Shown: positions 1 through 6,360, counted from the first letter of the stretch. The stretch is DNA of 11,961 bases from Acidobacteriota bacterium (GCA_019510535.1 JAEKKE010000166.1:1-11961), one strand, 5' to 3'. Numbers and translations: made by a program. The notes: generated by a model from the letters alone, not told the origin.

Positions 1-779
1 AAGAGCGATCCATGCCACTGGTTCGCACCGGACTTCAGCACGGTATCGGTCGAGAATCCACCCGCGCGGCCGTACTCGGCCGGAGGGACGTGGGTGATGA
101 CGCGGTACTCCTGAATGGCGTCGGGCGAGATGGAAGTCACAGCGCCGCCGCGGCCGAAGGTGAAGCCTGCACCGCCCTGGCCCTGGTCGTTGTTGTCATA
201 GCCTTCCACGAGGAAGTTACCTGTACCGGTGCGAGCGCCGTTTACGGCAAAGCCGCGGCCGGTGCCGCCGCTGTCGGGGCCTGCGCCTGCAACGAGCTGG
301 ACGAATTCGTTCTGGGTACGCGACTCAAGCGGCGAGCTTTTCCAGACGGACGAGTCGACGAGCTGCGAAAGAGAAGAGGTTTCGGTTTGCACCTGTTCGG
401 AGCTGCCACCCTCAACCGAGATGACAACCGCTTCGGAACCGACGGCCAGAGTCACGTCGGCATTGGTGGCAGTACCTACAGAGGTTTTGATGTCTTTCAC
501 TTCACGGGTCGAGAATCCCTTGGATTCGACCTTGATGGAGTAACCAGAGATAACGCGAAGGTTAAGGAACTGGTAGCCACCCTGCGAGTTCGTGGTGGCG
601 GTACGGGTCTCGCCCGTGAGGGCGTTGCTCAGGATAACGGTTGCGCCCGGAACGGCTGCCTTGGACTGGTCAGTAACTGTGCCTGTGATCGTGCCGAGGC
701 CGGCCGATGTTTGAGCTGTCAGAGATACTGTGCAGAAGACAAGGCCAAACAGAAGTACAACAGCAAATAGCTTCTTCAT
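1..779 (-). CDS. TonB-dependent receptor with CarboxypepD_reg domain, 5' part
   Basis: Predicted outer-membrane TonB-dependent receptor of the acidobacterial Oar-like type, which imports an unknown ligand. Read on the minus strand from an ATG at 779, the frame is open to the window edge (259 codons), so the beta-barrel is missing here. Residues 1-23 form a signal peptide (MKKLFAVVLLFGLVF start, ending SLTAQ). Residues about 28-115 match a carboxypeptidase regulatory-like beta-sandwich (GTITGTVTDQSKAAVPGATV, then GGYQFLNL). After that comes plug-like sequence: FAVNGARTGTGNFLVEGYDN and ISPDAIQEYRV, then AEYGRAGGF and VLKSGANQWHGSLF at the edge. The start is supported by an AAGGGAG Shine-Dalgarno at 793-799. 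Signal peptide, leader and upstream block resemble the next receptor gene, so the two are probable paralogues with separate promoters. Family call is firm; substrate unknown. Confidence 0.9.
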   Translation of the reverse strand, partial: MKKLFAVVLLFGLVFCTVSLTAQTSAGLGTITGTVTDQSKAAVPGATVILSNALTGETRTATTNSQGGYQFLNLRVISGYSIKVESKGFSTREVKDIKTSVGTATNADVTLAVGSEAVVISVEGGSSEQVQTETSSLSQLVDSSVWKSSPLESRTQNEFVQLVAGAGPDSGGTGRGFAVNGARTGTGNFLVEGYDNNDQGQGGAGFTFGRGGAVTSISPDAIQEYRVITHVPPAEYGRAGGFSTDTVLKSGANQWHGSL

Positions 780-792
780 GTTGTTTGTGCAT

Positions 793-799
793 CTCCCTT
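793..799 (-). promoter_or_regulatory. Shine-Dalgarno of the left receptor
   Basis: AAGGGAG on the minus strand, 13 nt before the MKKLF start codon. An ATG lies immediately after it (GGGAGATG) but is out of frame and too close to the Shine-Dalgarno to be a likely start. The same GGGAGATG arrangement occurs before the 4708 receptor. Confidence 0.55.
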
Positions 800-970
800 G
801 GGGGTTTTGGGAAACCTAATATTTGTATGCATGGAATTCAGAGAAACTCTGTTTGAATCCACGCGCCAGATTTTGGTTGGGCGTCGGTGTTGCAAGAACC
901 ATGCCAATTTGCGCGACGTGGAAAGTAATTGATTTAAAGGTACTTTTGGCACCAAATATCCGCTTGATCG

Positions 971-994
971 TTCCAAAAGCTATGACTTTTGGAA
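971..994. repeat. 9-bp perfect inverted repeat, possible operator
   Basis: TTCCAAAAG, a six-base gap CTATGA, then CTTTTGGAA: two perfectly complementary 9-base arms. It overlaps the gene-proximal end of the 47-bp conserved block, about 190 bp upstream of the left receptor start. Dyad symmetry of this size in an upstream region suggests a dimeric regulator site. The corresponding stretch upstream of the second receptor does not keep the symmetry, so it may be gene-specific or accidental. Confidence 0.4.
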
Positions 995-1026
995 TATTGG
1001 CGTCACGGTCTATTGAATTTTGGATG
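980..1026 (-). promoter_or_regulatory. 47-bp conserved upstream block, copy 1
   Basis: Aligned without gaps to 4877-4923, 36 of 47 bases are identical. The longest identical run is TCTATTGAA, followed after one mismatch by TTTGGATG (plus-strand reading). It lies 200 bp upstream of the left receptor start codon. Conservation outside coding sequence, in the same orientation and at a similar distance from two paralogous genes, suggests a shared promoter or activator/repressor site, or remains of the duplication that made the two genes. Confidence 0.5.
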
Positions 1027-1079
1027 GATTTCCAATTCAGACCTTAGCGGTTGCTTGGGAATCTCGCCTTAAATGCACA

Positions 1080-1112
1080 AAGGCCCGGGGAGCAGAGTGC
1101 TCCCCGGGCCTT
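1080..1112 (-). terminator. Rho-independent terminator after the 1124-4708 receptor
   Basis: A 15-bp perfect stem (arms 1080-1094 and 1098-1112, very G+C-rich around CCCGGGGAGC) closes a three-base loop. It begins 11 bp past the receptor stop codon. In the minus-strand direction the stem is followed by TTTGTGCATTT, so the U-tract is short and interrupted, but stem strength and position make a terminator the natural reading. Confidence 0.8.
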
Positions 1113-1123
1113 CCTACCGATAG

Positions 1124-4100
1124 TTAGAAGTTGAGTTTGAGCTGGAACTCCGTCGCACGAGGAGCACCTTGCGAGAACGTACCGGATCCGCGCTGTATGC
1201 GGTTGGTCTCGTGCTGGGCATAGGTGTTCGTGCCATTGATATAACCCGCCGAAGAGGCAGCGTGCGTGGTGTTGATAAGTGTCCCTGTCGGATTATTGAA
1301 GTTGGAGAAGTTGAAGACGTTGTACATGGCCACCGCCGGCTCGAGACTGAAGCTCTCACCCAGCCAAGGGAAGCGGATGGGATATGAGAAGTTCACGTCA
1401 AGAGAACGGAAGACTGAGTTATTGATGCCACCATTGCTGGGTGCCGCGGTAATAGGCTGGACGACGCCACCAAGCTGGGCAAGCTGCGAGGAGCTCATGA
1501 GGCCGGCGCTAACCAATGCCTGTCCGGCAGGAGTCAGCTTACCGGCATACTCGTTGTTGAACTTGGTGATGGCATTGTTGAGCGTCTGCCCCTTGTAACG
1601 ATGCATGTAATCGCCAGGCTCGGTGAAGGGCAGCAGGTCGCCAGTGGTTCCATCACCATTTAGATCGGACTGGAAGATGTCGCCGGCCGGATTTGTGGCG
1701 TCCAGAATCATGGAGGTCGGAGCAGCAGAGGTAAAGTGGCCGATCATGCCGATCTGAGGACCGTACTTCAGATTGACAGCGCCACCAAAGCTGAGCTGGT
1801 GGGTACGATCGAGCGACGCGCGGCCCATGATAGCGGTCGGGCTGTCGTTGTTCCATGGTGTGCTCGACGCGCCCACAAAGAACTGGTCAGAATCACCACC
1901 AGCGCTGGTGACAATCTTCGAGAGGTTATAGGAGACCTGGAAGTTAGAGTTGGTGATTCCAGGAAAAGGATTGCGTTTCTGCTGGCGGAAGACAATTTGA
2001 AGTGCATCGTAGCCAGAACGCCCAACCGGAAACAGGAAGTTGCCGTTGCCAAGCAGGGGGTTCTGCCCTGGGAACGCCGCGCCGTCGTTCGGCGTGGCGC
2101 CGAAGCTCAGAATGGACGGGCCGCCTAGGACATTGTTCGCGGAATCGAGGCCGAAGCCGGCGAAGTCCGAGATCGTGTAGCCATTCGCGATAGCACAGTT
2201 AATGGCGGCGGCACTGGCTCCACCGGCGCAGCCGGCATCGTCCGTGGTAGCCGCGATAGCGTTCCTTGCAGCCGTGGCGTTCAGGAACCTGGCAGCTCCG
2301 ACGTGATTAACGTCAACCTTCTGCATGACCTTAATGGTGCTGTTATGAACGTAGTCGGCGCTCAGCACTGTGCCCTTACCAAGCTCACGTTGGATACCGG
2401 CGCTCCACTGTTCCGAGTAAGGCTGTTTGAATCCCGGAGCATAAGCGTTGTTGGCATACAGATTGTTGCCCACGAATGCGCCGTTGCTGAGCGGACCGGT
2501 CTTCGACGTGTTTGCCTGATAGGCATTCTGCAACTGGATAAACGAAGCAGCGGAGGTTCCGAGAGGAGTTGAATTGCAGAGTGTCTGAATAGAGGTTCCA
2601 TTTACAGATGAAACGGTGGTTCCGTCCGGGAAGGACATGGAATAGGTGCCGCCGCAAAGTGACTTCTCATCGTTGAAAAGCCCCGCCTTGATGAGGCCAG
2701 CACGAGAGTTGGTCTGATTATTGAAGACATTGCTCTCGAAGAAGATACCGGCGCTGGCGCGGACGGCCCACTTATGGTCGCCAGGGCTGAAGACGAAACC
2801 CAGCTGGGGAGCCAGATTGCCATAGGGCTGACGTACTACCTTTCCAAGACCGGACTGCCACTGGTCAAAGAGGTTGCCGGTGCAGCTAAATCCCAGACTG
2901 GAATTCACGTCCGCACAAGAAGGTGTGGATATGTCCTGGTTGGCGCGGCGAGTATCGATGGCCCAACGAAGGCCGGCGCTGAGTGTGAAGCTGGGTGTGA
3001 TCTTCCACGAATCCTGGATATAGGCCGCGTACCGCCAGGAGAAGACGCCGCCGTTCGGCATGCCGAAGCCGGGATTTTCCGTGAAGGCGCCTTGGCCGTT
3101 GCCAATATACATGGAGCTAATGTGGTAACCACGCAGCGGATCGCCGGGACAGGCAGCCGCACCAGCTACGCCGCCGCAGCCCAAAGCATTCGGGTTTGCC
3201 GCTGTAGGACCGGTAAAGAGGCCGGCGCCGATGGAGGCACGGGGAGCAAGGCCGAAGAAACTGGCAAAACCGCCACCCAGAAGGCGATTTACACTCGCGC
3301 CGAAACGGAGGTTATGGCTTCCACGAGTCCAGGATCCGTCATAGCGAGCCTGTTTATCGGACTGGAAGGTTCCCTGCGGAGCCAGATAGTTCGGACCGGA
3401 ATATAGGCGTTGCGCCGTGAAGTAATAGGCAAAACCCGGTATGCCGTTGTAAATAGAGCTGTTGCCAGACGTTTGATCCGAGATCAGATTGTGGAACTTC
3501 TCGTAGCTCCCACGGAAGGAGTGGGTGAAGTGACCTGCTGAGAAGTCGGCGCCGAAGGCTCCGCCCGGCGTGTTGTCACGATTGGCATAAAGCCAATACC
3601 CGTAGCCATAGTTGGACGAGACGGAATTGACGTTGTAGTTGATACGGGCGAAGTAATGGCCGTGCAGCGGACCGTTCCAGTCCAGGCGAGCCGTTGAATA
3701 AGTCTCGCGGTACGGCGATGGAATCGTAGGATGCGCCGCGAAGATGGAGGCGAACGTCGGGCCGACCGGAGAAACGGCGGAAGAGTCCTGCTTAATGCGC
3801 TCAGCGTTCGCAAAAAAGAAGAGTTTATTCGGCAGGATCGGGCCGCCGACGCTGCCGCCGAACTGGTTCCGCTGGAAGGGCACATCGAATGACTTGAGCT
3901 TAGCGAAGCCGGCGCGGTGGTCCTGAAAGTTTCCGAAGAGCTGGCCGTGGAACGCGTTTGTTCCGGAACGGGTGGAAACGAGCACCTGACCGGTGGAGGT
4001 AACTTCACCACTGGCATCCTGGTTGGCGCGATTGAGCTGGAACTCGTCGATGGCGCCCTGCGAGACGTTGAAGATGGTAGTCCCGACGGTCTCATCGGTA

Positions 4101-4708
4101 ATATCCTGGCCGTCAAGCAGGATACGGGTCGTACGGCCGGAAACGCCGCCAACCGAAATGGCCGAGTAGCCCGCCTTGGTGGGATCGAAAGACTCACCGC
4201 TCTGAAGGATGACGCCGGGTTCAATCTGCGCCAGGTCGAGAAAGTTGCGGCCGTTCACCGGCAGCTTCGAGATCTGCTCCTGCGTCAGAACATCACTGAC
4301 GCCGGCCTGCTCTGTATTCACCTGCAACGCGCCGGCGGCCACTTCGATAGTTGTGGTTTCACTGCCAACCTGCAGCTTGAAGTTACCGGAGGTTGCCGTA
4401 CCGGTACGGATGACCGTATCCACGGTTAAAGCAGAGAAGCCGGAGGCCGAAACGAAGACTTTATAGTTGCCCGGAACCAGCGGTCCGAAGCTATAGAAGC
4501 CGGAGCTGTCACTGGTAATAACCTTGGTGAAGTTCGTTGCTGGATTTTCGATTCTGATGGTTGCACCGCTGACGACGGCGCCCGTTGTGTCGGTGATTGT
4601 TCCCTGAATGGCGCCACCATTAACCGAAATGGCCTGGCCAAACGCAGTAAGTCCGCTCAACGTGCCGAGCACAACTCCAAAGAGCACAAAGGCAAGGAGC
4701 TTCTTCAT
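1124..4708 (-). CDS. TonB-dependent receptor with CarboxypepD_reg domain (Oar-like)
   Basis: Complete 1194-residue predicted outer-membrane receptor. A signal peptide (residues 1-25, starting MKKLLAFVLFG and ending LTAFGQ) precedes a carboxypeptidase-regulatory-like domain at about 33-115 (GAIQGTITDTTGAVVSGATI; SSGFYSFGPLVPGNYKV). A plug domain follows (KLPVNGRNFLDLAQIEPGV; GRTTRILLDGQDI; AIDEFQLNRAN; VLVSTRSGTNAFHGQLFGNF). The rest is a long beta-barrel rich in aromatic strands (AAYIQDSWKITPSFTLSAGL; SYPIRFPW), ending in EFQLKLNF with the terminal phenylalanine typical of outer-membrane barrels. I chose the MKKLL start at 4708 because a TAGGGAG Shine-Dalgarno lies 12 nt upstream and a signal peptide begins there; the frame stays open 27 codons further but that stretch is leader. 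An in-frame ATG four codons earlier (MTNQ) abuts the Shine-Dalgarno and is less likely. No TonB box was recognised. Ligand unknown. Confidence 0.92.
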   Translation of the reverse strand: MKKLLAFVLFGVVLGTLSGLTAFGQAISVNGGAIQGTITDTTGAVVSGATIRIENPATNFTKVITSDSSGFYSFGPLVPGNYKVFVSASGFSALTVDTVIRTGTATSGNFKLQVGSETTTIEVAAGALQVNTEQAGVSDVLTQEQISKLPVNGRNFLDLAQIEPGVILQSGESFDPTKAGYSAISVGGVSGRTTRILLDGQDITDETVGTTIFNVSQGAIDEFQLNRANQDASGEVTSTGQVLVSTRSGTNAFHGQLFGNFQDHRAGFAKLKSFDVPFQRNQFGGSVGGPILPNKLFFFANAERIKQDSSAVSPVGPTFASIFAAHPTIPSPYRETYSTARLDWNGPLHGHYFARINYNVNSVSSNYGYGYWLYANRDNTPGGAFGADFSAGHFTHSFRGSYEKFHNLISDQTSGNSSIYNGIPGFAYYFTAQRLYSGPNYLAPQGTFQSDKQARYDGSWTRGSHNLRFGASVNRLLGGGFASFFGLAPRASIGAGLFTGPTAANPNALGCGGVAGAAACPGDPLRGYHISSMYIGNGQGAFTENPGFGMPNGGVFSWRYAAYIQDSWKITPSFTLSAGLRWAIDTRRANQDISTPSCADVNSSLGFSCTGNLFDQWQSGLGKVVRQPYGNLAPQLGFVFSPGDHKWAVRASAGIFFESNVFNNQTNSRAGLIKAGLFNDEKSLCGGTYSMSFPDGTTVSSVNGTSIQTLCNSTPLGTSAASFIQLQNAYQANTSKTGPLSNGAFVGNNLYANNAYAPGFKQPYSEQWSAGIQRELGKGTVLSADYVHNSTIKVMQKVDVNHVGAARFLNATAARNAIAATTDDAGCAGGASAAAINCAIANGYTISDFAGFGLDSANNVLGGPSILSFGATPNDGAAFPGQNPLLGNGNFLFPVGRSGYDALQIVFRQQKRNPFPGITNSNFQVSYNLSKIVTSAGGDSDQFFVGASSTPWNNDSPTAIMGRASLDRTHQLSFGGAVNLKYGPQIGMIGHFTSAAPTSMILDATNPAGDIFQSDLNGDGTTGDLLPFTEPGDYMHRYKGQTLNNAITKFNNEYAGKLTPAGQALVSAGLMSSSQLAQLGGVVQPITAAPSNGGINNSVFRSLDVNFSYPIRFPWLGESFSLEPAVAMYNVFNFSNFNNPTGTLINTTHAASSAGYINGTNTYAQHETNRIQRGSGTFSQGAPRATEFQLKLNF

Positions 4709-4720
4709 CTGATTTGTCAT

Positions 4721-4727
4721 CTCCCTA
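4721..4727 (-). promoter_or_regulatory. Shine-Dalgarno deciding the receptor start
   Basis: TAGGGAG on the minus strand, 12 nt before the ATG at 4708 and directly against the in-frame ATG at 4720. It argues for the MKKLL start over the longer open frame, and it matches the leader of the left receptor (GGGAGATG followed by an A-rich spacer). Confidence 0.55.
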
Positions 4728-4824
4728 GGGGGTAAGCACCGCATCCAGTGGATAGATGGCGTGCCTATTAGGTGGAATGGGTAGTGCAACCGCTATGCCA
4801 GACTGGAAAGATGGAGACAAGTCG

Positions 4825-4855
4825 CTTATTTTTCAAATCGTTTCGACCATGTCAA
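4825..4855 (-). promoter_or_regulatory. Candidate promoter of the 1124-4708 receptor
   Basis: On the minus strand TTGACA (4850-4855) is a perfect -35 hexamer, and AATAAG (4825-4830) matches four of six -10 positions. The spacer is 19 bp, longer than ideal. Transcription would start near 4818, giving a leader of about 110 nt. The 47-bp block lies 21 bp upstream of the -35, where an activator could bind. Confidence 0.3.
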
Positions 4856-4876
4856 AGTTAGATAGCGCACGGATTT

Positions 4877-4923
4877 CTATGGTTTATGGGACATTTTCGT
4901 GACAATCTATTGAAATTTGGATG
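4877..4923 (-). promoter_or_regulatory. 47-bp conserved upstream block, copy 2
   Basis: Ungapped partner of 980-1026 (36 of 47 identical), 168 bp upstream of the receptor start at 4708. On its other side it ends only 11 bp before the rlmH start codon, so it also occupies the place where the rlmH promoter or ribosome binding region should be. Since copy 1 has no gene diverging from it, the conservation is more likely tied to the receptors than to rlmH. Confidence 0.5.
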
Positions 4924-4934
4924 AAAGTTGTCCT

Positions 4935-5378
4935 ATGAAGCTCACTCTTGTCACGGTCGCGGCTGGTTCTGACCGTGCGATCGACAATCTGGCAGGCGAG
5001 TACCTGAAGCGGACCTCCCGCTACGCTCCGGTGGAAGAGCTTGCCCTGAAGACGGAGCGGGAGTTCCTGGAGCGGGTGGAGCGTGAACGGAAAGAAGGAG
5101 CCGTACTTCTGGTGCTGCTCGATAGCCGAGGAAAGCCGCTGACCTCAGAAGAGTTCGCTGCCGCCCTGGGCGGGGCAAGGGATGGCGGCAAACGCCGTGC
5201 TCTTCTGGCCATTGGGCCTCCGGATGGCTGGTCGCCGGAGACACTGAAGCTTGCCGACCTTACGCTTTCTCTGGGACGGATGACCCTGCCACATCAACTG
5301 GCGAGACTGGTGCTGGCTGAGCAGATCTATCGCGCGTTTACGATCCTTGCCGGGCACCCGTATCACAGCGGGCACTGA
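4935..5378 (+). CDS. rlmH: 23S rRNA pseudouridine-1915 N3-methyltransferase RlmH
   Basis: SPOUT-class methyltransferase that uses S-adenosylmethionine to methylate N3 of pseudouridine 1915 in helix 69 of 23S rRNA on assembled 70S ribosomes. The product is 147 residues, close to the family's usual 155. It opens with MKLTLVTVAAGSDRAID and shows the knot region IGPPDGWSPETLKLADLTLS (about 93-112), then MTLPHQLARLVLAEQIYRAF and the characteristic tail GHPYHSGH. The usual IGG of the cofactor loop is IGP here (P95). I used the ATG at 4935 because the family begins MKL; an upstream TTG at 4917 keeps the frame open but adds a non-family extension (MDESCP). No clear Shine-Dalgarno is visible. It diverges from the receptor gene across a 226-bp spacer. 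Confidence 0.93.
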   Translation: MKLTLVTVAAGSDRAIDNLAGEYLKRTSRYAPVEELALKTEREFLERVERERKEGAVLLVLLDSRGKPLTSEEFAAALGGARDGGKRRALLAIGPPDGWSPETLKLADLTLSLGRMTLPHQLARLVLAEQIYRAFTILAGHPYHSGH

Positions 5379-5392
5379 GGGCGCGTGCCATC

Positions 5393-5421
5393 GGAATGAT
5401 GGAAGAATGGAATGATTGAAT
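5393..5421 (+). repeat. GGAATGATTGAAT-type intergenic repeat, copy A
   Basis: Imperfect tandem GGAATGATGGAAGAATGG then AATGATTGAAT, 14 bp after the rlmH stop codon. Bases 5405-5420 (GAATGGAATGATTGAA) are identical to the reverse complement of 7987-8002, and 5409-5421 recur directly at 7929-7941. It is a short dispersed spacer sequence, not coding. Confidence 0.6.
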
Positions 5422-5425
5422 AATG

Positions 5426-5459
5426 AGAGCGCTGATCATCCGTTGTGATGCCGCGCTCT
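5426..5459 (+). promoter_or_regulatory. Hairpin just upstream of cobO
   Basis: AGAGCGC (5426-5432) pairs with GCGCTCT (5453-5459), with an inner CATC/GATG stem (5437-5440 with 5447-5450) closing a six-base loop. It ends 7 bp before the cobO ATG, in the place of a Shine-Dalgarno, which is not visible. It could affect translation start or act as a weak terminator for rlmH. It is too short for a cobalamin riboswitch and I see no B12-box. Confidence 0.35.
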
Positions 5460-5466
5460 ATTCGCT

Positions 5467-6033
5467 ATGTCGACGACTCCTGGCAGCATGAATGACGACG
5501 CTTCTTCGAAGCGTGGATTGATCCTGATCAATACCGGTCCGGGCAAAGGCAAGACCACCGCTGCCTTAGGAACCGCATTGCGCGCCGCCGGCAACGGTAT
5601 GCGGGTGCTGGTTCTGCAGTTTCTGAAAGGGAGCTGGCATCACGGCGAACAGGATTCGATTGCGACCTTCGGTGAGGACTTCCAGATCAAACAGCTTGGC
5701 CGCGGGTTCGTGAAGGTGGGAGGAGCGGAGACGGACCCGGAAGATATCCGCATGGTGGAAGAGGGCTGGGCGCAGGCGCGGGAGGCGATCCTCTCAGGCG
5801 ACTGGGACCTGGTGGTGCTCGACGAGATCAACTACGTCATCAGCTATGGCATGCTCGCCCCGGAGCCTGTAGTTGAAACGCTGCTGCAGCGGCCCGAGAT
5901 GGTGCACGTCATCCTGACGGGACGTAATGCTCACAAGTCGCTGGTGGAAATTGCGGACACCGTCACCGAAATGCGCGAAGTGAAGCATGCGTATCAGAAG
6001 GGCATCTTGGCGCAGCGGGGGATTGAATTTTAG
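5467..6033 (+). CDS. cobO: Cob(I)yrinic acid a,c-diamide adenosyltransferase
   Basis: ATP:corrinoid adenosyltransferase (CobO/CobA/BtuR family), which transfers the 5'-deoxyadenosyl group of ATP to the cobalt of cob(I)yrinic acid diamide or cobalamin in the cytoplasm. The 188-residue length fits the family. A P-loop GPGKGKTT (24-31) is followed by VLVLQFLKGSWHHGE, a Walker-B-like LVVLDEINYVISYGML (D119, E120) and LTGRNAH (150-156), then VTEMREVKHAYQKGILAQRG before the C-terminus, all in the expected order. The start is uncertain: ATG at 5467 or 5488, neither with a good Shine-Dalgarno; an in-frame TGA at 5446 bounds the gene upstream. It follows rlmH by 88 bp. No other cobalamin genes are in the window, so a salvage role is possible. 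The stop codon touches a 7-bp tandem repeat array. Confidence 0.93.
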   Translation: MSTTPGSMNDDASSKRGLILINTGPGKGKTTAALGTALRAAGNGMRVLVLQFLKGSWHHGEQDSIATFGEDFQIKQLGRGFVKVGGAETDPEDIRMVEEGWAQAREAILSGDWDLVVLDEINYVISYGMLAPEPVVETLLQRPEMVHVILTGRNAHKSLVEIADTVTEMREVKHAYQKGILAQRGIEF

Positions 6034-6360
6034 TTGCTGGTTGCTAGTTCCTGGTTGCTGGTTGCTGGTTGCTGGTTGAGAGCAAAATGCAACGCTCTGG
6101 ATCCATTGGCCCAGAAAGAACCACCAGACAGTGCCAAGGATGCCCCACAACCAGAGTCCGTAGACCCATCTTCCATCCCACATCGCAGAGAAGCCGAACA
6201 CAGAAATCGGAAGATCGGCAAAGAACAGAAAGCCGAAGCCCCAACGCGCTGGACCGTCGAAGAGTGGCTTCGATTGGGCGAATTGCACAAGCCCGGTCGT
6301 GGCAACAAGAGCGGCGTGCAGTACTGGAGCGAACCAACGAGACCGCAGCAAAGTAGTCAT
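5794..6360 (-). CDS. Small three-helix membrane protein, C-terminus doubtful
   Basis: I do not recognise the family. The first 90 or so residues look like a genuine integral membrane protein with three hydrophobic segments: WFAPVLHAALVATTGLVQFA (9-28), WGFGFLFFADLPISVFGFSA (about 41-60) and VYGLWLWGILGTVWWFFLGQ (about 66-85). ADLPISVFGF and GTVWWFFLGQWI look like conserved family positions. Start chosen as MTTLLRSRW at 6360, 11 nt after AAGGG (6372-6376); an ATG at 6369 lies only 2 nt after it. The frame then passes through the 7-bp array (SQPATSNQQPGTSNQQL) and goes on for 240 bases antisense inside cobO, ending at 5794. That tail looks like non-functional read-through, so the ancestral protein probably ended near 6080. 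A working gene with a tail, or a decayed one, are both possible. Confidence 0.5.
   Translation of the reverse strand: MTTLLRSRWFAPVLHAALVATTGLVQFAQSKPLFDGPARWGFGFLFFADLPISVFGFSAMWDGRWVYGLWLWGILGTVWWFFLGQWIQSVAFCSQPATSNQQPGTSNQQLKFNPPLRQDALLIRMLHFAHFGDGVRNFHQRLVSITSRQDDVHHLGPLQQRFNYRLRGEHAIADDVVDLVEHHQVPVA
6034..6075. repeat. Tandem 7-bp repeat TTGCTGG, six units
   Basis: Units start at 6034, 6041, 6048, 6055, 6062 and 6069; four are exactly TTGCTGG and two carry one change each (TTGCTAG, TTCCTGG). The array begins on the base after the cobO TAG. Because the unit is 7 bp, every reading frame gives the same 21-base, seven-residue period, and none of the minus-strand frames meets a stop (Q-P-A-T-S-N-Q type). 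Confidence 0.85.

Larger units (their letters stand above)
780..1079. other. Spacer without convincing gene; upstream region of the left receptor
   Basis: No reading frame here looks like a protein: the small frames across it have no family features, no good ribosome binding site and atypical composition. The stretch is more A+T-rich than the flanking genes and should hold the promoter of the minus-strand receptor starting at 779. It contains the 47-bp block shared with the other minus-strand receptor (980-1026), a 9-bp inverted repeat (971-994), a short inverted repeat TTTGGCACCAAA (945-956), a CAGAG/CTCTG hairpin (839-851) and five same-strand copies of TTTTGG (805, 871, 944, 987, 1018). 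I could not place a good sigma-70 promoter. Confidence 0.5.

Noticed and set aside
12..770. Long plus-strand frame of 252 codons opposite the left receptor
   Set aside because: It mirrors a clear signal peptide, CarboxypepD_reg domain and plug on the minus strand; its translation is low-complexity and unlike a protein family.
776..1047. Two small overlapping open frames on opposite strands in the receptor upstream region
   Set aside because: No family features, poor ribosome binding sites, and the region carries conserved regulatory-looking sequence; they are best read as chance frames.
3484..4224. 246-codon minus-strand frame in another phase inside the complete receptor
   Set aside because: Serine/arginine/proline-rich composition typical of a shifted frame over a real coding sequence.
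4709..4789. 27-codon N-terminal extension of the complete receptor
   Set aside because: The signal peptide begins at the MKKLL methionine, with a Shine-Dalgarno at 4721-4727 inside the would-be extension.
5379..5466. Cobalamin riboswitch before cobO
   Set aside because: The whole spacer is only 88 bp and shows no B12-box or the multi-stem fold; only a simple hairpin is present.
6034..6075. CRISPR array
   Set aside because: The repeat unit is 7 bp and directly tandem, with no spacers.
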